33,494 bases of DNA, taken from IMG/VR virus record IMGVR_UViG_3300033146_005064, positions 1 to 33,494 of that record. One strand, 5' to 3'. The stretch comes from a virus. Below, piece after piece: positions 25,522-32,728 of this stretch; within the stretch, counting starts at the first letter, position 1, and the number at the start of each line of letters is the position of its first letter. The position numbers and the translations under genes are program-made. The notes under the pieces were generated by a model. That model had not been told where the DNA came from and searched no databases. It worked only from the letters and a program-made list of their open reading frames with translations.

Positions 25522-25689
25522 CTAGAAATCTTTAATAATTGTTTTTAAAGAAAATTGATTAGGGATTTCCTTGAAAATAGCATCTTCGAAAAATACTCTT
25601 TTGTAAAAACGTCCCACAGTTATTTTTAATGATTTTCTAGGGACACCCAATTTTTTCGCCAATTTTTTTTCCGCAACTCTGATCTTCAT
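25522..25689 (-). CDS. Small hypothetical early protein (55 residues)
   Basis: A 55-residue basic ORF from ATG 25689 to TAG 25522, with a K-K-L-G-V-P-R-K-S-L-K segment. It is the first gene behind the consensus early promoter and has the shared leader hairpin and AAGGAG. It may be DNA-binding, but I recognise no family. Short length makes this less certain than its regulatory signals suggest. Confidence 0.7.
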   Translation of the reverse strand: MKIRVAEKKLAKKLGVPRKSLKITVGRFYKRVFFEDAIFKEIPNQFSLKTIIKDF

Positions 25690-25703
25690 AGTTCTGTCTC
25701 CTT

Positions 25704-25717
25704 GCCTCTCGTGAGGC
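25704..25717 (-). promoter_or_regulatory. Leader stem-loop variant (GCCTC-ACGA-GAGGC) before the 25689 gene
   Basis: Same architecture as the leader at 25436-25449, but two stem pairs are replaced by compensating pairs (C-G to T-A type changes), so the structure rather than the sequence is kept. AAGGAG follows. Confidence 0.75.
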
Positions 25718-25758
25718 GAACAAAATTTAAAAAATTACTAACCAAATCAACTATGCGG

Positions 25759-25787
25759 ATTATAGCCATTAGCTAATCTTTTGTCAA
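25759..25787 (-). promoter_or_regulatory. Consensus sigma-70 early promoter
   Basis: TTGACA at 25787-25782 and TATAAT at 25764-25759 on the minus strand, spacer exactly 17 nt: a full consensus match on both hexamers. It drives the early operon starting at 25689. The -10 and start region is part of a 14-bp sequence found again at 26471-26484, possibly an operator. Confidence 0.9.
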
Positions 25788-25885
25788 TATCTTTTTTGGG
25801 AAAATCAGGATTTATTTTTTCGCTTTCGATTATCTAGTTGCACCGCAATAACTTACGCGCAAAAATATTTTTTTTATTTTAGGGG

Positions 25886-25914
25886 TTGACATGGATGTGC
25901 AAGTGTGTTATGGG
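25886..25914 (+). promoter_or_regulatory. Rightward promoter before the structured region
   Basis: TTGACA at 25886-25891, 17-nt spacer, TATGGG at 25909-25914 with an upstream TGn extended -10. A good -35 and weaker -10. It points away from the early promoter, towards the iterons. Confidence 0.6.
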
Positions 25915-25919
25915 TAGGG

Positions 25920-26064
25920 TAGCCTGGATATTTTGGTAATATCTGGGTTCAATCCAACTACTGGGAAGAGATAAATCACTAGCACTCTTCCCTTCTCAAA
26001 TAGCTGCCAAATGACCGGTAATTCCAGATAGCTTGGAAACTCCATAATTGCATTCTAAGCAATT
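25920..26064 (+). ncRNA. Candidate structured RNA (four stem-loops)
   Basis: Downstream of the rightward promoter lie stem-loops at 25923-25947 (10 bp), 25963-25992 (8 bp), 26022-26038 (5 bp) and 26046-26064 (6 bp), and no ORF. This could be a regulatory RNA or replication primer. Seen by eye; not tested. Confidence 0.4.
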
Positions 26065-26355
26065 TCGACAATCCTCCTTATAAAACCACCTGATTTTAAT
26101 TTGAAATCAACCTTGCTTATTTTGTGCTAATTATTTTCATAAATCAGCACGCTTTCCGCTTGCGTCTTTTTCTTCTCTTTTTCTTCCAAGCATATTTTAA
26201 AAAAAAGCAAGCAGCAGATTATTACCCTATTTCTTCCATGTACTAGTTAGTCTATATATGCTTGTTATTTGTTAATAGTATTAAGTTAATAAGAAAGAGT
26301 TAACGGAATGTGCTCAGTCGCTATTTGGCTTGATTTGCGGGTGATTTTTGTGCGT

Positions 26356-26713
26356 GATGCGTCCTCAACTTGTGTTTGATGCGTCTTCAACTTGTGCGTG
26401 ATGCGTCCTCAACTTCACGATATAGTGACATGAATGTTTTAATGCGTCCTCAATCTGTAGAGATAGATTTTATGCGGATTATAGAACGATTCTTGTTGTT
26501 GCTAGATTGAATAATAGTGACATGAATATATATTCGAGTCACTCAACAGTGACATGAATGTTTTGATGCGTCCTCAACTTGACAACTTGAATCAATGATT
26601 CGTGTTACTATAGTGCTAGAATGGCTGATATTGCTGAGGTAGCGACAGTGACATGAAAAAATATTCGAGTATGTATATAATGACTCGAATATTGCAAAGC
26701 GTCTTCAACTTGA
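26356..26713. repeat. Iteron array, probable replication origin
   Basis: The 17-mer GATGCGTCCTCAACTTG recurs at 26356-26372, 26378-26394 and 26400-26416 at an exact 22-bp period, with variants at 26441-26457 and 26697-26713 and an exact copy at 26565-26581. A second repeat AGTGACATGAAT is at 26424, 26516, 26548 and (one change) 26647. A 22-bp period puts copies on the same helical face, as in iteron origins bound by Rep. The origin role is inferred. Confidence 0.7.
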
Positions 26714-26735
26714 CGACTTGAATATATATTCAAGT
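26660..26735. repeat. Palindromes next to the iterons
   Basis: An 11-bp inverted repeat AATATTCGAGT / ACTCGAATATT spans about 26660-26693 around a 12-nt centre, and a perfect 20-bp palindrome ACTTGAATATATATTCAAGT is at 26716-26735. They resemble binding sites of a dimer, perhaps an initiator or autoregulator. Confidence 0.65.
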
Positions 26736-26806
26736 GCGTATTGGCACATTGAAGCGATTAGCGGGGTACATGAAGATGAGTAAATGGGAATGTGATATAT
26801 AGAGGA

Positions 26807-26839
26807 ATTGAAGTCATTCACTTTTTGAATAACTTCAAT
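26807..26839. repeat. Near-perfect 33-bp hairpin
   Basis: ATTGAAGT (26807-26814) and ACTTCAAT (26832-26839) pair, and an inner ATTCA/TGAAT adds five more pairs with one mismatch. It is not followed by a T-run, so it is not an obvious terminator. Confidence 0.55.
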
Positions 26840-26924
26840 GGGGAGCGGGGGAATAGCGGATATATATCTTTCTCTCTTTTCGCTCGTTTCTCATTTTCCA
26901 AGCGAGTAACAAAGCGTCGTTCCA

Positions 26925-26946
26925 TAAAAAAAGCCCCTTGCGGGGC
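26925..26946 (-). terminator. Intrinsic terminator of the 26968 gene
   Basis: On the minus strand GCCCC-GCAA-GGGGC followed by T7: GC-rich stem, GNRA loop and U-tract directly after the gene. The same stem is used in the leader hairpins. Confidence 0.85.
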
Positions 26947-26967
26947 GGGGCGTGTTATTTTCCTTGT

Positions 26968-27357
26968 TTATTCTTCTGCATCTCTAAGAGCTTTCGCTCT
27001 AGATTCAAGAGTATCATTTAGTTTTCTGATTTCGACGAAAAGGAGAGCTTCGGCTTTTCGAAAACCTTCTCCCCAAGTAGACTCTACAATTTTTTCTTCC
27101 CGAAAAGAAAAATTTGGTTTTTTCTCGTCCCTAAATCCCCAGTTTTTCTGAAGATCTTCGCCCAGGATAGAAAGTTTATCCTTGAACACGATATCTTCTC
27201 GGATGTCATCCTGGAGTGCTGGGAGATATAATCTGGCAGCAACAACAATGTTATTTCCCTCATGTGGGAGTTGTTGTCCATCCCTCCTAATTTCTGCTAT
27301 TACGGTTATGCCGCCGCTCAACAGAATTGATTTTTCATTTTTGATTATCTTGTTCAT
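26968..27357 (-). CDS. Hypothetical 129-residue protein
   Basis: A 129-residue protein with an acidic helical C-terminus (I-R-K-L-N-D-T-L-E-S-R-A-K-A-L-R) and an N-terminal beta-rich part (S-G-G-I-T-V-I-A-E-I-R). It has the shared leader stem-loop before AAGGAG, and a terminator after its stop. Follows the AlpA-like gene. No family recognised. Confidence 0.65.
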   Translation of the reverse strand: MNKIIKNEKSILLSGGITVIAEIRRDGQQLPHEGNNIVVAARLYLPALQDDIREDIVFKDKLSILGEDLQKNWGFRDEKKPNFSFREEKIVESTWGEGFRKAEALLFVEIRKLNDTLESRAKALRDAEE

Positions 27358-27370
27358 TTGCCTTCTCCTT

Positions 27371-27385
27371 GCCCCCTTGCGGGGC
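27371..27385 (-). promoter_or_regulatory. Leader stem-loop (GCCCC-GCAA-GGGG) before the 27357 gene
   Basis: Fourth member of the leader set, with a GCAA loop, followed by GGCAAGGAG and the ATG at 27357. Confidence 0.7.
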
Positions 27386-27415
27386 GATAATAAAAATACA
27401 TGTTTGGCGTTAGCA

Positions 27416-27607
27416 CTATGCTTTCGCCTTTATTCTCTTTGTTTTGTGCGGCTTCAGGGTGCCTTTTTTCCACCCAAAAACCTTTTTCCTCCCCGTGTTT
27501 ATTACGACGTCGGGAATAATTTTTTCCTGATGCAGCCAATTATACCAGGTTTTAAAACTAATGCCTAGGTAATTAGCTGCCTCAATGGAGCTAATATATT
27601 TGTCCAT
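27416..27607 (-). CDS. AlpA/excisionase-like DNA-binding protein
   Basis: A 63-residue protein from ATG 27607 with a near-perfect AAGGAGGTG RBS. N-terminal winged-helix: I-S-S-I-E-A-A-N-Y-L-G-I-S-F-K-T-W-Y-N-W-L, then a basic tail (K-P-H-K-T-K-R-I-K-A). This is the AlpA/excisionase (MerR-like) type. It probably regulates the divergent promoter region at 27608-27999. Confidence 0.75.
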   Translation of the reverse strand: MDKYISSIEAANYLGISFKTWYNWLHQEKIIPDVVINTGRKKVFGWKKGTLKPHKTKRIKAKA

Positions 27608-27999
27608 TTTCACCTCCTTATTTCTATTCTATTCTAGAGCGAATTTTATGCCATTGAAATGTCATTATGGAATTTCGACGCAAGGCAAGCTAAAGCAAGA
27701 GCTTACATATATTTGCTCCATTGGCGATTACAACAGAAGTGCAATAAAAATATTGCAGAATTACAACAGAAGTGCAATAAAAATATTGCACTAGCGTTGT
27801 AATGCCACGGGCCAGAAAAATAAAATCGGAGAAACGGCAATAACTATGATGTAGGCATATAGCCTATCTCGTGCCGATTATCGAAATAATATTACAATTC
27901 TGTTGTAGTTGGCACGCTATTAGCTACTATATATAGCGTAGTTGAGAGAAAAAAAAATATAAAACTTTATCGCCCCGAGAGGGGCAAAGGAGAGAAAAG
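27608..27999. promoter_or_regulatory. Divergent control region with operator repeats
   Basis: No gene here. The 31-bp unit starting ATTACAACAGAAG occurs at 27727-27757 and 27760-27790 (period 33); each copy contains the TGCAAT/ATTGCA hairpin. Its core ACAACAGAA recurs inverted at 27898-27906, abutting a rightward promoter candidate TTGGCA (27909-27914), 17 nt, TATAGC (27932-27937) for the 28000 gene. A GTGCC/GGCAC pair (27871, 27911) and TAGGC/GCCTA palindrome (27852-27866) add further sites. Regulatory role inferred. Confidence 0.6.
27972..27985 (+). promoter_or_regulatory. Leader stem-loop (GCCCC-GAGA-GGGGC) before the 28000 gene
   Basis: Identical to the leader at 25436-25449, within a 39-nt perfectly shared block that runs into the start codon of both genes. 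AAAGGAG follows. Confidence 0.75.
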
Positions 28000-28467
28000 A
28001 TGAAACTTGTCGAGATCATAAAAAAAGCCAAAATCATTAGAACGAAAGCAGCGGAAAAATATAACTGTCCAGAAGGAGAATTCCCGTGGGGACTTTGCAT
28101 GAGCCTGGCGTCGGGGAGGGATTTCCATGAAACCAGCTGGGAAGAAGTGAGGCCTAGTCCTAGCTGGGAAGTGAAGCCCATGAAAAAGAATTCATTAACT
28201 ATCTCCATTATGGAGAAATGTTTTCATGAGATGGTCGCGAAAAAGCACTTGTCAAAAATTATTTCCATTCCAGAATTCTATCGAGGAATGAAGAGGCTGG
28301 CTGGGCTTGACAAGCTCAGCATCGCCAAATTTAAGCAAGTGCTCAGCGATCTTTTCGACGACATGACGATTGACCTTCTATCCGTCAATGAAATTTGCGC
28401 TATCGAAGAGCCTGAATTTGTCATCAGCTCGCCAATGGGGGAGCTGTATTATGTGCTTTGGAGGTAA
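28000..28467 (+). CDS. Hypothetical 155-residue protein, only plus-strand gene
   Basis: A 155-residue protein, mixed charge, with L-D-K-L-S-I-A-K-F-K-Q-V-L-S-D-L-F-D-D-M near residues 108-127, and a C-terminus ending S-P-M-G-E-L-Y-Y-V-L-W-R. It is the sole gene on the plus strand, behind its own promoter candidate with operator repeats and the shared leader. It runs towards the late operon end at 28473. Lysogeny or host-takeover role is possible; family unknown. Confidence 0.7.
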   Translation: MKLVEIIKKAKIIRTKAAEKYNCPEGEFPWGLCMSLASGRDFHETSWEEVRPSPSWEVKPMKKNSLTISIMEKCFHEMVAKKHLSKIISIPEFYRGMKRLAGLDKLSIAKFKQVLSDLFDDMTIDLLSVNEICAIEEPEFVISSPMGELYYVLWR

Positions 28468-28472
28468 AAACA

Positions 28473-28751
28473 TCAGGCAGAAAGGAGCACGTTTCGTAAT
28501 AGCTTCAGCGCCCTTTCTGCTACTCTCCACGCATTCGATTCGGCCTCTGCTATATTCTCCGCTGCCAAGTTGAGTATAGCAGCAAAAGCGTACTCCTCGC
28601 TTTTCCTGGCCTCCTCCGTGCCTTCCGCCCGGAGCAACAGAATCTTTTCACGCCAATATGCTAGCTCTTCCCTGGCAGCATCTGCTTGCTTCCCGAAAAG
28701 CTTAGCCGATTCTTCTAATAGCTCATCGTAATCCTTTTTTTTCAGCATCAT
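28473..28751 (-). CDS. Small helical protein at the end of the late operon
   Basis: A 92-residue helical protein (A-R-E-E-L-A-Y-W-R-E-K-I-L-L-L-R and following), whose start overlaps the upstream lipoprotein stop (TAATG). It ends 6 nt from the convergent 28000 gene. No recognised domain; position suggests a lysis accessory or late regulator. Confidence 0.55.
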   Translation of the reverse strand: MMLKKKDYDELLEESAKLFGKQADAAREELAYWREKILLLRAEGTEEARKSEEYAFAAILNLAAENIAEAESNAWRVAERALKLLRNVLLSA

Positions 28752-29011
28752 TATTTTCCCCTTAATCTATCCATGTAGGTTTTGTTTAGCCGGAGCCAAC
28801 CCTTAGCCGCCTTGATCCGCACCTCCTTATCTATCTTTCTTAGCTTTCTATCCGCCTGGATATAGGCTATTAAGTCGGGCAGCATTACGCTAGCACTCTT
28901 GTAGTTCGCTCGTACGTATGCCCCACTAACGGAAGAGCACCCCGAAACAAGACTCAGAAGTGTAGCGAAAATCAAAGCCATAATTATAATCAATAATATT
29001 TTTTGCCGCAT
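28751..29011 (-). CDS. Small lipoprotein, possible outer spanin-like lysis protein
   Basis: From ATG 29011 (RBS AGGGGG) an 86-residue protein: hydrophobic signal and lipobox L-V-S-G-C (Cys at residue 24), then a short Ser-rich linker and a basic helical tail. Small phage lipoproteins near the lysis cassette often act as outer spanins. An alternative start at 29098 with AAGGGGG would add 29 residues including another hydrophobic stretch. Spanin function is inferred from place and lipobox. Confidence 0.55.
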   Translation of the reverse strand: MRQKILLIIIMALIFATLLSLVSGCSSVSGAYVRANYKSASVMLPDLIAYIQADRKLRKIDKEVRIKAAKGWLRLNKTYMDRLRGK

Positions 29012-29085
29012 TGTTAGCCCCCTAATTTTTGTTATTATTGTCGCTATGTCCGCTATAACTGTAATCATAGCCTTTATCGTCATTC

Positions 29086-29349
29086 TTATTTTTTCCATTC
29101 GTCCGCCCCCTTCCCACAAACCTCACACGCTATTACTTCTCTGATTACCCGCGTGATTGTTTCTGCCTGGATATTTATTTGGGCAGCTAGCTTCTCGAAG
29201 CTGCTGCTTAGCTCTGATATTGTTTTTGTGTATTGCTCGCTATTTTTCTGTGCTTGCACCAGTATGAACCGCACTATCCAAAAAAAATGGAGCAATAAAA
29301 ATATTGCGATCACCGCCGAAAATGGGTGCTTGTCGAGCATGTCGAACAT
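29086..29349 (-). CDS. Small membrane / coiled-coil protein, possible holin or inner spanin
   Basis: An 87-residue protein: hydrophobic segment (A-V-I-A-I-F-L-L-L-H-F-F-W-I-V-R-F-I-L-V) near residues 12-31, then a long polar helix, and a C-terminal C-E-V-C-G. It has RBS AAGGAG. Next to a lipoprotein gene, it fits an inner membrane partner of a spanin pair or a holin. No family is certain. Confidence 0.5.
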   Translation of the reverse strand: MFDMLDKHPFSAVIAIFLLLHFFWIVRFILVQAQKNSEQYTKTISELSSSFEKLAAQINIQAETITRVIREVIACEVCGKGADEWKK

Positions 29350-29466
29350 TGTTTTTCTCCTTATTTTGTTATTACTAGCTCTTCTTTTTTTTCTTCTAGC
29401 AGAATGGTCTATCGTGGACGTTACGCTGTACTGCTTTATGTCACAATGCCCGAAGCGGTAAAATAT

Positions 29467-30117
29467 TCATTTCGACCACTCTGTACGAGACCCTCCGGGC
29501 GTATTAACCTCATAGTGGAAGTCAATTTCCAAAAGCCCTGCATCATGCGTAAAATCGTCATCTCCACTTGTTGCGTCTCTAAATATCCTGCAAATGAGCA
29601 TACTAGAAACTTTACTTCCTGTCATTGAAATCGAAGTAAAAGGTGTGACAAGGTGTTCTCCGGCTGTTCCAACGCAAGCCCCTAAACAGTCTTTAGCTGT
29701 TAGGATTGTCGTATTTCCAAAAGATCCTGTTATAGATGATTCAGTATACTCTAATCCCCAAACAACTTTAGTTGTGCCAAGGTCATGAGCAGTTACCCAA
29801 TGCACATGAGGATAAATAGAACTGCCTTCAACCCAAGAATGCGGTATTTGTACAGAAAAGTATAACTCCTCTTCAGCTGTAGCATCAAACCAATGACAAA
29901 ATACTCCCTGTGAACCTGATCCATTATCTTTTAATTTACCATAATTAGGGATTTTTGAAGCACCTTTTCTAGTTTGATCAGCAGCTACTCTTAGGTCTTC
30001 CCATCTAGTCGACCCACCTTTCATCTCCACGCCTTCTTTTGTTACTTCTGCATAGTCTGAACTAGTTCCAAATTTTCCAGTTCCATAATGAATAGTCATT
30101 ACATCTCTAACAGCCAT
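29467..30117 (-). CDS. Beta-sandwich structural protein (P-H-V-H-W motif)
   Basis: A 216-residue protein with a beta-rich C-terminal half containing S-V-Q-I-P-H-S-W-V-E-G-S-S-I-Y-P-H-V-H-W. This motif is familiar from phage structural proteins with jelly-roll folds (head fibre or tail accessory). RBS GGAGGTG sits in the end of the GT gene. Likely an exposed virion component. Function inferred. Confidence 0.55.
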   Translation of the reverse strand: MAVRDVMTIHYGTGKFGTSSDYAEVTKEGVEMKGGSTRWEDLRVAADQTRKGASKIPNYGKLKDNGSGSQGVFCHWFDATAEEELYFSVQIPHSWVEGSSIYPHVHWVTAHDLGTTKVVWGLEYTESSITGSFGNTTILTAKDCLGACVGTAGEHLVTPFTSISMTGSKVSSMLICRIFRDATSGDDDFTHDAGLLEIDFHYEVNTPGGSRTEWSK

Positions 30118-30119
30118 GA

Positions 30120-31163
30120 TTACACCTCCATGTGTTTAATTATATTATTAAAAACTGATACAGGTTTAATTTGTTCTATCACAGCACAATACCTATGATG
30201 ATCTCTGTATCTACTAAAGTTCCAGCCCCTTTCCCACCTCATATAGCAAGTAGGTTTACAAGTATCTGGTATTTTGGTGTAATCTATTTCATCATGTTTT
30301 AGTTGCATATATAGACCTGTTTTCTTTCCTATGTTATAGGGGCGGGAAGTTATTTGACCTGATGTTGCGCCAAATATCCCAATGCACTTCTTGCTTAATA
30401 AACCTGAAAGGTGGTAGAAACCGGAATCAGGTGTGACCATTATGTCACATGCAAGCAATCTTCCTATAGTGGTGCTCCAATCAGCATCAATAGATAGTAA
30501 TATATTACTTCTAACTTTTATGTCTTTGTGCCACCGATAACATACATCAAACAATATGACAGCTATGTTTTCCAATTTAAGCAGCCTAATAAGCTCATCA
30601 ACGTAATAGTAAGGATACTCCCTACTCTTACAGGTAGCCCCTACTTGGATGCCTACAATAGCCTTGTATCGCTTTAAAGTATCTTTAGCTAGTTCCATCT
30701 TTTTAAGGTCTTCTTCTGTTGGAACTAGTTTAGGTCTTATAAAAGGCACCCCTGCTTCTCTACACCAAAGCTCTGTCCGGTCTTGGCAACAAACCCCTTT
30801 AGTGGCCGGCTCATGTAAATAAGGAGGGCACCACCCATCAACAGTTATATCATAATTAATGCCAACGTCTAAATGTTTGTGTTTGGTTTCATCTATAATT
30901 TCGTCTCTAGGTCTTACCATATTATCACAAGGGAAAAATACGTGATAAGCATGATTTGCCCTACCCTTAAACAGCTCTTCAAGGAAACCTGCACCAAAAT
31001 AATGTACTCTTGCAGTTGGATATTTTTTCATTAGCCCTTCTCCAGCTGCAAGAAATCTTATAGAATCACCCAAGCCTCCCGCCTCCCTAACATACCTAAT
31101 ATATTTCACCTTCGAAGAATTGGCCTGGGGGAATTTTCGCAACGTTATTTTTTTTCGGAACAT
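30120..31163 (-). CDS. GT9-like (heptosyltransferase family) glycosyltransferase
   Basis: A 347-residue GT-B fold protein. N-terminal V-R-E-A-G-G-L-G-D-S-I-R nucleotide-sugar motif at residues ~25-36; second half with V-G-I-Q-V-G-A-T-C-K-S-R, and the hallmark D-I-M-V-T-P-D-S-G-F-Y-H-L-S-G-L-L, then G-I-F-G-A-T-S. These match GT9 (ADP-heptose transferase) enzymes. It overlaps the radical SAM gene by 19 nt, so both are coupled. It may glycosylate a phage protein or change host LPS; both are inferences. Confidence 0.8.
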   Translation of the reverse strand: MFRKKITLRKFPQANSSKVKYIRYVREAGGLGDSIRFLAAGEGLMKKYPTARVHYFGAGFLEELFKGRANHAYHVFFPCDNMVRPRDEIIDETKHKHLDVGINYDITVDGWCPPYLHEPATKGVCCQDRTELWCREAGVPFIRPKLVPTEEDLKKMELAKDTLKRYKAIVGIQVGATCKSREYPYYYVDELIRLLKLENIAVILFDVCYRWHKDIKVRSNILLSIDADWSTTIGRLLACDIMVTPDSGFYHLSGLLSKKCIGIFGATSGQITSRPYNIGKKTGLYMQLKHDEIDYTKIPDTCKPTCYMRWERGWNFSRYRDHHRYCAVIEQIKPVSVFNNIIKHMEV

Positions 31164-32701
31164 TTTTCTAAATCACAGCTACAAGAATCTTTCTTCTTTT
31201 CAATAGAACAAGAGCAATCGTTCCGGCTTTCCACCTCTACAGGGTACATACACGTTGTTTGGCATTCGTAGCTACAGCTTTTCGCTGCGTCTGCGGGCAG
31301 CTGCTTTACTAGCTTTTTTTCTGCCACGATGGTAGGGGCTAGATTGTACTGTATTCGAGGCTTGCGGCTTGTTTTTGAAAATCTTTTCAATTGTGCGGGT
31401 GTGAGCTGGCTAGCGATCCAGAGGCTAGCTTCTATTGCGAAAGTATGGAAAAGGCACTCCATCTCCGAAGGCTTGTGAGTATTATTATGCACGAGCATAG
31501 AGTTTGCACGGCACCCACCACCGCACAGATACTTTTTCCAGCAATTCTGGCAATAGTCCCTAGAACAGAGGCGGTTATCCATCCATTTCGCTTGCTTAAT
31601 CCTGTTTATCCTCCCGTTTTCACCTATGTGCGTTTTATTTTCGCGATGACAAGCGGCTATATTTCCGCCTGCACCGATACTAATATATCCTTTTCCCGCT
31701 CCGCACTCTGTGAAAGAAAACTCACGGTCGATAATTCTCTGTAGATTCATGTCGAAGTGATGAAGCGACGGGTTGCGTCCTGCCTGGATTTCTGCGAGAT
31801 ACCATTTCGCGGTAGCTTCATATTGTGGCTTGAATTTCGCCCTAATTTCTTTTGCTGTGTTTTTTTCGAAACGCGAAGAATCTGAAGTAGCACAACCTTC
31901 GCCGAGACTGGCTGGCTCCACAGAAACATGCTCGGCTAATCCTTTGTACATCAGGGAATTAAGCACTTGCGTACTAGAAAGTAGCGCGCTGCTTTCATTA
32001 TCGAACGTACCTCGCAGCGTAATAGCTGCCTGCTTCCCTGCTTTTCTATACGCTCCAGCCAGGAACCGAAGACCGCGGATTGTGTCTTCCCAGGTGCCTG
32101 TTCCATCTTCATAAGGACGATTATTATTGTGCGTTTTTTCGTCTCCATCCACAGAGACAATCCACGTAAAATTATTCTCTGCGCAATATTCCGCTATCTC
32201 TTCCGTGATTAGTGTAGCGTTCGTAGTGATGTGGATAGCTGCTTGAGGCTTCCCAATCTTTTCATGCTGCTTTTTCGCCCATTCGTTCACCTCGAAAATC
32301 ATTTCCCACATCATAATGGGTTCGCCACCGAAAAAACCAAATTGATACGGGCCAGCCCCCTGGAATTTCTGGAGATATTTTTTCACCTCATCCGCCTGGA
32401 TCGAATTTTCCTGGTCGCAATAATGCTGCTTTACGAAACAATACCTGCAATTTAGGTTACAGGCATACGTGGCTTGAAAAACAATGTGCTTGAATTTCTG
32501 CTCTGGATAATACGAAATTGTTTTATGTTCTTCGCACCCTTCGATCTCGACATTTTCAGAATCTTTCAAAGCATACGCCAGCATACTGTTAGCGTCATAT
32601 ACAATCTTTTGCCCGAGATACTCGAATTTATGGAGCTTGGGCTTACCAGGCTCCTTGTCTACTTTATTTTCGTTTATTGAGAATGGATTCAATAGCTTCA
32701 T
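31145..32701 (-). CDS. Radical SAM/SPASM peptide maturase
   Basis: A 518-residue enzyme. Radical SAM [4Fe-4S] motif C81-x3-C85-x2-C88; SAM-binding G-G-E-P at 125-128; SPASM domain with C333, G-x4-C351, then C379, C384-x2-C387-x5-C393-x3-C397 and C416, holding two auxiliary clusters. This is the architecture of enzymes that modify peptides, for example making Cys thioethers (sactipeptide, ranthipeptide, QhpD). Uniquely, residues 476-514 add eight Cys, starting C-x3-C-x3-C, like the substrate repeats. RBS GGAAG. Its substrates are likely the neighbouring Cys-rich proteins; inference. Confidence 0.88.
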   Translation of the reverse strand: MKLLNPFSINENKVDKEPGKPKLHKFEYLGQKIVYDANSMLAYALKDSENVEIEGCEEHKTISYYPEQKFKHIVFQATYACNLNCRYCFVKQHYCDQENSIQADEVKKYLQKFQGAGPYQFGFFGGEPIMMWEMIFEVNEWAKKQHEKIGKPQAAIHITTNATLITEEIAEYCAENNFTWIVSVDGDEKTHNNNRPYEDGTGTWEDTIRGLRFLAGAYRKAGKQAAITLRGTFDNESSALLSSTQVLNSLMYKGLAEHVSVEPASLGEGCATSDSSRFEKNTAKEIRAKFKPQYEATAKWYLAEIQAGRNPSLHHFDMNLQRIIDREFSFTECGAGKGYISIGAGGNIAACHRENKTHIGENGRINRIKQAKWMDNRLCSRDYCQNCWKKYLCGGGCRANSMLVHNNTHKPSEMECLFHTFAIEASLWIASQLTPAQLKRFSKTSRKPRIQYNLAPTIVAEKKLVKQLPADAAKSCSYECQTTCMYPVEVESRNDCSCSIEKKKDSCSCDLEKCSEKK

Positions 32702-32728
32702 TTTTTTATCTTCCTTTTTCCTGAAAAA

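Larger units (their letters stand above)
25690..26967. other. 1.3-kb gene-free control region
   Basis: No convincing gene between the early operon start and the 26968 gene. It contains the divergent promoters, the candidate structured RNA, AT-rich sequence, the iteron array and several palindromes, and the terminator of the 26968 gene. Between 26065 and 26280 I see only AT-rich DNA with a weak stem-loop at 26120-26146. Confidence 0.8.

Noticed and set aside
25905-25962. Second tRNA-like sequence with GGGTTCAATCC
   Set aside because: The flanks do not pair as a T stem and no acceptor stem with proper spacing forms.
26792-27151. Plus-strand 119-codon ORF over the hairpin and terminator
   Set aside because: It is antisense to the 26968 gene and crosses its terminator; no good RBS.
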